From Gerris lacustris (lineage: Eukaryota; Arthropoda; Insecta; Hemiptera; Gerridae): DNA of 64,000 nt. Below are positions 55,605-64,000 of this stretch, in pieces. Under the pieces are notes generated by a model. It was not told the origin of the DNA. It ran no database searches and worked only from the letters and a program-made list of their open reading frames with translations. Every line of letters begins with the position of its first letter. Position 1 is the first letter of the stretch. The stretch covers positions 63,334,388-63,398,387 of the forward strand of contig OX578277.1 in assembly GCA_951217055.1 (NCBI GenBank), given 5' to 3'. The translations under genes were made by a program, and so were the position numbers.

Positions 55605-58600
55605 AGGGACTTTTTTTTCTCACAAAATATACGAATTATGAAACATTTCTTAAAATCCGTTTTTTGACAAAGAATAACTATAATTTTTTTCAAAATATTT
55701 TGTTGATTTGTTGAAAAAAATAGAGGGGGACATGGAGAACGCAATTTTTTCAAGGACATGTGGTGCAATAATGAATTGGTACAAAAACTAAACCGAATAT
55801 ATATTTGTACTCAGGGCGTCCTTCTTTTTCCTTTAACACACCACATGATGCATTTCTGTTAAAAAATTTCCACACTTTAATTTAAACTTCAACCCCTATT
55901 ATTTTTTAGGGATGTTTTTTAGGGCATCCCTATCATTTTCCTATGATTGGATTATGACAGATAACATAAGTACAAAGTTTCAACTTTTTATAATAATAAT
56001 AATGTTTATTTACATAATATAACAGATTACATGCAAGATATTTTATGTTGGATACTTATGAAAATCAGGTGCGTTCAAGACAGACGGACTGATAGACAAG
56101 TGCAGGAATGAGGGTCCTCGTTTTTGGCTACGGACCCCTAAAAAATTGCACTATAAACATTAACAGTTGCTTTAATAGTTTATAAAATTTTTACTTATTA
56201 GCTCTTTAATTAACTAATCGCCAATATAAAATAATTGGAAGTAACATTATGAAAAATATAGCAATAATGATACAACTTTTACAATAATGCAAGATATATT
56301 ATTTAATTAAATATATATCAGGACACCTTTTTTTGCAATTTAGATAATAAGTGGTTGGATTATTTTTGCATTATATTTTATATTTTCGCAGCTCACTGTA
56401 ATTAATTTAATATAACTTTTTTTTTAGCTATTATTAACGCAAGTTAAATGCATTAAAAATTAGTGATACTCGTATATCTCCTTATAATATTTTTGTTGTC
56501 ACGCTTTGTTAAGTTATAAGTTGAATTAATTAATCAGCATTTTGAACTTCCATTGTTGCAGATAGAAATCAAATGAATTTTTGCATTAGGACAAAAAATT
56601 ATATAATTTTTTTAATTGTTTAAATACAGTGTTTTAACGTTTATTGTTTCTGCAAAATAAAAGCATTAATAATAATTATAATGATAATATTACACCGAAA
56701 ATTCATTATGCTTCAGTTGTTTTTGTAGTTTATATTAACAGTTGTTTCCCCCCTCATTTAATTATGGGCTAAAGGTAAAATACTAAGTTTATAAATATAT
56801 TATATAATTTTTTAACGTTAACTAATTTGTGGATCTATTAATTAAAGAAAAATAGGTTGTAAATCGAGATTAAGGTATTTTGTGAAGTAAATAACATGGT
56901 TTAGGTTGTTAAAAAATAAACTACCTCTAATATATAACAATATGCGCTTCATGTTATGTCTATTTTTTTCACAAATTGTTCCAATTATATTACATTACAA
57001 ATCACTGATAATAAAGCGCAGATATTGTGTCATCATGTTTCTAAAGCGTAACTTATTTGTTTCACTGATAACCTTTATAATTTAGCTTAATGGAAATATA
57101 ATACACTAGTACACTAGTAGTGTATACTTTTTTTTTAAATAATGAGTCCTCTAACCTGTGGCTAATTCTAAATTTACAAATCGCTACATAATTTAACATA
57201 AATCTTATACATTATTGGAGTAAAAAGAACATAATTTAACGATGTAAAAATATATTAACATTGAACAAAACATGTAATTAAATTATCTTTAATTACTCCT
57301 TTTTGTTGTCAAAATGCAGTTACATCATTCAATAACTTAACTAATTGGTTCTATAATTTACAAACTATTATACAAGTCCATTATAAGCATTAACAAAATT
57401 TGCCTACAGCGAATAATTGAACCACCCCTTTTTAATTTCTTGAAATAAAATTTCGATATTATTGATGTTTGAATAAATTTATCTATGCTATGCACAGCAC
57501 ACCCTTTGCTCTTAATATTTTATTTAATTACTTGTAATATTTCTATTTGTTTTATTTAATCATATTTGTGTATTCATGCATTTTATGTTTAAAATACCTC
57601 ACTTCAATGACCTTACAAATAATTTTATTGCTGGACATATTTTAGAATTTTGTTATAAAGCTCTAAATTTTCTGAATTTGAGTGGTAAGCAAAAAGTGTT
57701 CTTTTAGGGTATTGAATTAAGTAATGATGTGCATTACTTAGGATATAATATGAAATGGTTGTTGCGTGTTCCTATTTAGAGATTTTAGGAGAAGTAAAAT
57801 GGCGTTAGTCTTCTCGTATTCCCCTGGGGGCAGGGGGTGGCACGGTTTCCCCTTAGTTCTAGACTTCCCCCACTCAGTACAAAGATGCAACTTCGCTTAC
57901 CTCCGTCCTTACGCTCTTACTATAATGCTCATCTTTACTACATCTTACCTTATATGACTTAGTTTAGCAAATCATCATAAACATTTATTTTATCATTAAT
58001 AAGTAATAACGCTGTCATTAAATCCATGTTTCCCAGTTATTCCTTTAAAATAATTACAAGTCTTAGAACCTGTTCAATTTGTCATCAATTGTTCCATAAA
58101 ATCATTTGTTCAATTCACTGGAGCTCTATAACCACCAGCTGATTAAAAGATAAGATGAAACATTACATAGACGTATAATAATACATTTTAAATTATTAAG
58201 TAGAATTAAAATGTATTGCTTTATCAACTGTACATAATAATTGAATATCAATTAATGTTTTTAATCTATTTATTTTCTTCTCTGAATAAAGAAGTAGTTT
58301 AGTCCGTTTAGTCCTAAACGGATTAATAATACCATTAATGGTGCATTTGCAAAGTATTTAATTATAATAAATATAAAACAATATTTGATTATACCTGTTA
58401 TTTACGATAATAATTTACCACGTTTAATTCTACTGACTTATCAATGGATAGATGAATTTGAACATGTTAGTCATTTTGTGTAGTCAATATTCATTATAAT
58501 TTGGTCAAAGCTACACTATGGGTTCTACGCAAATAAATATATCTTTAGCCTGAGCATAATTTAATATAACAGAGTTGGTGAAAATAAAGGTGTTTGAAGC

Positions 58601-58769
58601 TAAGTTACATAGGTATAATAAATAGATAGATATGCCCAAATATTCTACCATTTATTTCCTTTAAATTTCATAAGCTATTAAATTTAAAGATGTATGCAGA
58701 AATTTTTATTAAAATATAACTTATTTAATTTATTTTATACCATACAAAATTATTGCAAAATAAACTTTT
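55605..58769. other. Gene-free AT-rich stretch
   Basis: A hairpin ATACACTA...TAGTGTAT lies at 57101-57125, built on TACACTAG repeats. Short GC-richer DNA at 57790-57910 shows no gene. Nothing else was recognised. Confidence 0.5.
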
Positions 58770-59110
58770 GCTTCCGAGCTTACCTAAGCTAACGGAAGCA
58801 TTGTAATCATTCGGGAGAAACACCTTTTTTATGACAGAAATCCGTTTCAGACCGTCGTTTAACATTTAACTCAAATACCACTTATCTGATTTTAATCAAT
58901 ATAATCTTCAAATATCTTCAAATACCACTGGTCCCATTTTAATGTCAACTGTCTGCGAAAATTTGCATAAAAATAAAGGTGAACTCACTGGAAGCAGAAC
59001 TATTCAAACAGAATCAAATCTCATGTGACCATTCGTTCAATAATATAGGATTCGTGGAAGCTACATACATGCCACACAAATTGGAAGAGATTTTTAACTG
59101 AGAACATTTT
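58768..59110 (+). repeat. Dispersed repeat R1, internally deleted copy
   Basis: The hairpin at 58770-58799 is GCTTCCG-AGCTTA-CC-TAAGCT-AA-CGGAAGC, followed by ATTGT and 'gacagaaatccgtttcagaccg'. The GTCTGTCT run is missing. The copy continues to the terminal motif at about 59048-59085 ('gtggaagctacatacatgcc'). Confidence 0.65.
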
Positions 59111-60644
59111 TTTTTTATAGTTACAATCTCACTTGATTTCTCCAGGTGGTCATGAATTTAAGTAATACGAAATCAGCAAGTGCTTATTATTGATTTAATC
59201 TTATTATTAAATTTTTATTGTTTAACTTTACTATTATAAACTTAAATATATCTTTCTCGCCAGTTTTTTCTTTTAGGGACTATAATATTTCATCTTTGTG
59301 GTTCTTACTTTTATCATGTTATCTTATGAAAGAACATGGTTGAATATTTCCGTTTAATTCAGTCAACTGTGAATAATATTTTGAACGAAACGACATACCT
59401 AAGACAGCGTGACTAAACATATTTCCAAAAAAGAGTATTGGAGTGACTGTATTCGCACTACTGCCCAATAAACGTTTAAGTTTCTTTTTTCACTATAATT
59501 TACTTCTGTTTTTTTTGTTTTTTTTTTTTTTTTTGTTTTTTTTTTTGTTTCGTTGAAAATTCTTTTGTGGTTTAACAGTTACAGTTACTGCGGTATGTGG
59601 TGCGTAAAAAAATGATTGATTTTTGTTCCATCAAAAATCTTCCTTGGCCCTTCCTTTATTATCTCGATTTACCATTCTGAAATACATAGTTATATATGCA
59701 ATTTCAAACCTAGCTCGATATTTCTATGCTTGAACCAGAATTATTTTCTATAAAAAAATATATTCTTGATTATAATTGTTTTTTTTTAATATTATTTAAT
59801 AGCGAACTGGCTATAGTTTTTAAGAGTTAAGGAGGAAATGTTCCCTTTGTTTTCGCTTTATTTATTTATTAAATTTTATTTTAAAGTGGAATACTGACGT
59901 TGTATTATTAATCATCTCGCAAAAAACAATTTAAAAATAAGCTTTATAATAAACTATCTGTTCTTCAAAACTGTACTGACTGTAATTTAGATGGTCGATA
60001 GAAGATTTATAATTATTACTAACTTCTTAATATATTATTTCTTTTATTTCATCCCCTTACCAATTAATTAGTTAATTATTTTCTTTGCCTTTTGTTTGAG
60101 AAATTCTTTTCTGTTTTTTCCTTCCCAGATAGAAGTTATATTCCTTCTTGTTTTTTTTTTTTTTATAAGAAACGTTTAACAGTGGGTAGGTTGGTCGGAA
60201 TTTCTGTCTCTGTCTATGGATTTTTCAAGTAGAGACTCCTCGTCCCTTGAGGCGCCTTACAGGTTTGGATGCAAGTGAATGCTGTTTTCCCATAAATGGT
60301 CAAGTTTGCCTTAAGCCTGAACTCTTTGTTAGGTTACCTTTACTATCCGTACCGCACGACCAGACCAGCAATTCACTCCATACCTAACAGACCACACCTA
60401 TTGAAGAATTTCAATCATGAGAAGTAAATAAATCCTATTAAGCAGACCAAAGTGCTTTCTTTATCTTAATTATTTTATATATTTATTACTTGCTCATTTC
60501 TAATAGTTATAAACAAATGATTATGCATTGAAGCACAAATTATAGAGAGAAATTCAAATTCTTCGCTACGTTTAATAAATTATAAATTATTCACTAATTG
60601 ACGTTAATCAAGAGTAAGTTTCTCCGAATATTTCTTGATACCCA

Positions 60645-60646
<2 letters not shown>
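59111..60646. other. Gene-free stretch with T/G-rich tract
   Basis: At about 59509-59553 there is a T tract interrupted by single Gs at irregular intervals. A second T run lies near 60151-60164. 60180-60400 is GC-richer without a gene. Confidence 0.5.

Positions 60647-60722
<76 letters not shown>
60647..60722. repeat. (AT)n microsatellite
   Basis: About 38 dinucleotides, 54 bases to the left of the terminal-inverted-repeat element. Confidence 0.98.
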
Positions 60723-60727
<5 letters not shown>

Positions 60728-60854
60728 CTTTACGCTATCTCTTTATGTTAAAGGGAATTTAAAAAGTGATAGAAATTAATACTTTTTTGTGTGGGTTCAG
60801 TCTTTTAGGGTAGATAATAATTGAACATTTACATTTCAAAAACGGCTATATTTC

Positions 60855-60892
60855 GACCATTAACGGTCATCTTCAGGCCTTGGATTGAAACT
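60855..60892 (-). other. Hammerhead-like CTGAAGA...GGTCGAAA motif
   Basis: On the minus strand: CTGAAGA, T, GACC, loop GTTAAT, GGTC, GAAAT. CUGANGA and GAAA with a helix-II-like stem match the hammerhead layout, except for one extra T before the stem and no evident helix I/III pairing. This word is common in animal repeats, so activity is unlikely unless shown. Confidence 0.25.
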
Positions 60893-61050
60893 GTAAAATT
60901 ATTAACATAATCTAAAAAACTGGATTAATATCACCTATTTAGGTTCGTCACTATTTGTCAAACAATATATCTCATACAAAATGTATCTTGTACAATAATA
61001 TAACAATAAAATTAACAGAATTAAAAATAAAAAATTAACGACATGGTAAT

Positions 61051-61093
61051 TTTTTTGTGTGGGTTCCCTAAAAGACCGAACCCACACAAAAAA
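61051..61093. repeat. 16-bp perfect stem, 11-base loop, at right TIR
   Basis: TTTTTTGTGTGGGTTC, loop CCTAAAAGACC, GAACCCACACAAAAAA. The stem is made from the terminal word of the element, so the right end is itself palindromic; the left end is not. Confidence 0.95.
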
Positions 61094-61100
61094 GTATTAA

Positions 61101-61918
61101 AATAAATTAGGGACAGAGGAAAAAGACAAACTACAAGATAGAAATTAAGTTAATTTAATAATATCAATGAGATGTATTTAGTTTTACAATTTTTTACCTT
61201 CTGTTGATATAAGGCAAGAGAAAACATAATTAACGCGTCATTTGCGATTTGCTGATTCTTACAGATTTCCCCACGTTAACCAATATTACTGTCATATTAT
61301 CTTTATTAAATTATTAACAGATACTCTACTCTCTATTTTTTATATTTTATTCATCCGACATCACACGTTGTACAATATCATTTTTAGAAAATAGTTAGGT
61401 GTACTATTGACTGATGATGTATATTCTTATTTTTTGTGAAGAAATTAAAATTAATTAAAAATCTCTTGCTAAAAGTTAAGAGCTTGAATTTCTTATTTTA
61501 TTTTTTTCACTGTATAAAATGCTTTTAAATTAGTTACTTTCATCAAAAATATAATTTTTTACAAGAGATTAAAAATTAAACTTTTAAAAACAAATAATTT
61601 TCACCTACTTTTACAAAAACCACTTATCTAAAAGTATTTCATTTTTAAGACGCACTTCAACTCAATGTTATAAGTTTTGTTATTGTTTCTTTTTTATTAA
61701 TATTAACGCAATTAAATAAAAATTATTGACCCACTTAAACGTCAAATAATTGTCTTACTTAGCTCAGAAAGTAATTACTCTATGAGACTCCTACTAATTT
61801 TCTAAAACCTTCTTGGCCTTAAAGTAAAATTATGTTATTATATCACGCAATGTGTTATACACCATAAAGGCACTAATTCTCTTGAGAAACATTCTACTAG
61901 AGTACTATACGGAACACG

Positions 61919-61925
<7 letters not shown>
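61101..61925. other. Gene-free AT-rich stretch
   Basis: Nothing recognised. Confidence 0.5.

Positions 61926-61988
<63 letters not shown>
61926..61988. repeat. (TA)n microsatellite
   Basis: About 31 dinucleotides. Confidence 0.98.
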
Positions 61989-61995
<7 letters not shown>

Positions 61996-64000
61996 ATATT
62001 AGAATATTATACAGCAGGCTGTAGCACTTAAATATATTTCGGATCTACTGTAGAAAGCGTTCATACATAAAAATCAATCTGATAAATTAAACCATATGGT
62101 TTTGGTAACTTTGATAGTTTTTTTTTTAAATTTATAAAATAAAATAATTAATTTTCAATTTAATTTATTGTCCAATTTTGTAGGCTTATAATTAACTTTC
62201 TTATGTTATTTAGGTTGAAAAAAAATGCCCCGGAAAAAAGTAGATTGTAGTAATTTATTAGGACTATGCAATTAAATTGATCTTGTACTTATTTTGCCCA
62301 AAATAAGTAAATAAGCTTACAGTTACAAGTGTTAAAAAAACAATTCATGTCTGCGCATATAATTTTATTTTTAAGATACAATTGGTCGCGTTTTTGTTGT
62401 AAAATGGTTAACTAAAAGTAGTGAAATAGAGTGGTGTTTAAAATATACCCAAAGCTGTTTCTGTCTATTGTTATTATTCATAATGTTTTTAGGTGTAATA
62501 TTTTTAATAATCTTCGAGGAGACTAACAAATATTACTTTATGTTTTATTACGTTTTATATTTGTACTTTAAATTTACATTACATATAATAAGAAACAAAA
62601 TTGTTTATTTTGTAGACTGTTCTAAATTTTTTTATTCCTTTGTTTGTAAGAAATCTTATTCCAATTATCCTACTGCCTTTTATTCCATGTAAATAATAAA
62701 TAATAATGCCGGTATAAGAGCGTATACTTTATGTTCAATAAAAGCCGAAGATTGCCTCTACGCAATAATGCGTGTATCTTTATACTATTGTTTCCACTTT
62801 TGTTGTTCAAGTCTCATTTCCTAAATTTAAATCTTGGCGTTGTAAGATGTTTTGAAAATATTTCTTGATAGACGGTATTGAAACTCTATAGCCTCTTGAT
62901 CCCCTTAGGGTAGGACTGTTAGAAAAATATATGCACGCCTACGTACTGACCAAAAATAAATCGTTACCGATTCGAAGAGAATAAAGATTCGATCTGAATA
63001 AATTGCTTCGAATTTTACAGCACGATGTGTGATCCTAATCTTTTGAAACGCGCGTGATCTTTTGTTGAAATACGACAATCCGCAAATCTGATTTTAAACA
63101 ATGTATCCAACGATTGGTTTTATTATTGAATATTCAAAAATTTTCTATCCAAAGTTCCATTTTAAGGATTGCTTTGAATACGTAGTTTTCAGAAAGCTAA
63201 CTGGGGCAGATTTATAAGGTTTATTCGTTAAGATTTCCTTGTATTTTCAGGACGGGGTCAATAGGCTAGAGACCCCCTTCCCCTTCGACTTCTATTGTTT
63301 GAATTTTAGGATAAAATACGAATTTTCCTTCCTTTTGTAGAAATACAAGGGTTTCTGGGAGGAGGGGGAAGGTGTAGGATTTGAATGATTTATAGCCGAC
63401 CACGGTATAGTGCTGCGGTCGGTTTTGGCGCAGGTGGTGAGTGCTTTTCTCTTCTGATAAGTGTTATCAGAGAGAGTGAGAATTCGGTACACAAAAGCAG
63501 GGTGCTGAAGGTGGTAAAATGGTCCCCGTCCCTGAACTATTGTGTCCCTGTCCCCAGGTTTACCCTTGCTATTGTCCGCAGGGCGACGGTATAAAATGTC
63601 AGCATCTCTCAATGGCCGGTGCTCTGGGTGTCCTTTCTTGCACTATTTTCCTGCTGGTTTACTCACTCTTTCTAAAAGTAACGGTGTGAAATCTATCTCG
63701 TTCTTACTCTCTTTGGTTCTATGGAAATCACGCTGAGGAAAGGTTTCCATATAACTATATCGTTAGTCTTTTTTACACCCCTTTCCTTCTTTCTTCCTGG
63801 CTGTAAAATGTACGTTCATGCATAAAAATTCTGTGCACCTACCCCGGAGATATGAATAGAAATAAGGAAGAAAATGTTTATGGGATTTTTTTTTTTAAGC
63901 TGAATTCAACTTCTGTGAAAATCTATGATTAGGCAAGTTTTATTAGATTTATTGTCGTTAAAATTCAGTTAATAATGTAGCAGACCTTGTAGTTTTCTAA
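61989..64000. other. Gene-free stretch; GC-richer at 63240-63740
   Basis: The GC-richer patch holds overlapping short frames on both strands (63292-63612 minus, 63385-63594 and 63542-63736 plus). None shows a motif, a good start context, or splice-supported continuation. It may contain unique regulatory or exonic DNA, but I cannot support a gene. Confidence 0.4.

Larger units (their letters stand above)
60776..61100. mobile_element. Short TIR element between TTAA sites
   Basis: TTAA at 60776-60779 and 61097-61100 flank 317 bases whose ends are 31-bp inverted repeats with one mismatch (TACTTTTTTGTGTGGGTTC... and its complement). TTAA duplication is the hallmark of piggyBac-type insertion, but these ends do not start with the CCC usual in piggyBac, so the assignment is open. 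There is no coding frame. The right end also carries a second, inner copy of the terminal word in opposite direction, making a hairpin. Confidence 0.7.

Noticed and set aside
63292..63736. Cluster of short frames on both strands
   Set aside because: No domain, and mutual overlap on opposite strands; composition explains their openness.

Overview
This window looks like nuclear DNA from a eukaryote with a repeat-rich, AT-rich genome, most likely an insect. Support for an insect comes from the style of the repeats: tRNA-derived SINE-type sequence, GTCT-run repeats followed by a 'GAAATTTGG..ACATG' block, terminal-inverted-repeat transposons ending in ACAGGGTG, and very many long (TA)n arrays. A sap-feeding hemipteran is my best guess, but that is a guess. 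There is no sign of prokaryotic organisation. No protein-coding gene can be called with confidence. The open frames are short, have no recognisable domains, and mostly fall in (TA)n tracts, in tandem repeats, or in AT-rich DNA where stops are sparse by chance. The best coding candidate is a 54-codon frame at 1463-1627, and I rate it low.

Layout. 1-1.08 kb: AT-rich, nothing seen. 1.08-2.68 kb: a mosaic of duplicated blocks sharing a TTCTTTACCG motif, a 30-bp perfect palindrome, an NRF-1-like promoter palindrome and the small frame. 4.5-6.4 kb: a dispersed repeat family (called R3 here) followed by three copies of an exact 145-bp tandem repeat. 7.0 kb: a tRNA-derived SINE fragment. 8.8-10.1 kb: a GC-rich hairpin, a TCAC-repeat element and a 0.5-kb foldback element. 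11.5-12.8 kb: a 1.26-kb foldback transposon with ACAGGGTG ends and arms of about 590 bp. 15.5-15.9 kb: repeat R2, followed by a half-tRNA promoter box. 18.0 kb: R3. 24.4-25.5 kb: a 1.07-kb foldback element with a second, perfectly palindromic insertion inside one arm. 31.4-34.2 kb: R1, R3 and inverted R1 copies. 35.56-36.50 kb: two identical 347-bp units plus a partial third, each carrying a tRNA-like gene; the whole is flanked by a 12-bp direct repeat and ends in an inverted piece. 42.6, 50.9 and 58.8 kb: more R1/R2 copies. 46.4 and 49.1 kb: local tandem duplications of 148 and 172 bp. 60.8-61.1 kb: a short terminal-inverted-repeat element between two TTAA sites. Eleven (TA)n arrays, a roughly 52-bp poly(A), and several poly(T), poly(G) and poly(C) runs punctuate the rest.

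The window therefore reads as a gene desert or a very large intron, shaped by several kinds of non-autonomous mobile DNA. The most unusual object is the tRNA-bearing tandem insertion at 35.56-36.50 kb. The second is the nested foldback at 24.4-25.5 kb, where the uninterrupted opposite arm preserves the pre-insertion state. The third is the R1/R2 repeat group, whose members begin with a conserved terminal hairpin although the stem sequences differ completely. All coordinates and repeat comparisons were made by eye; no alignment or database search was run.
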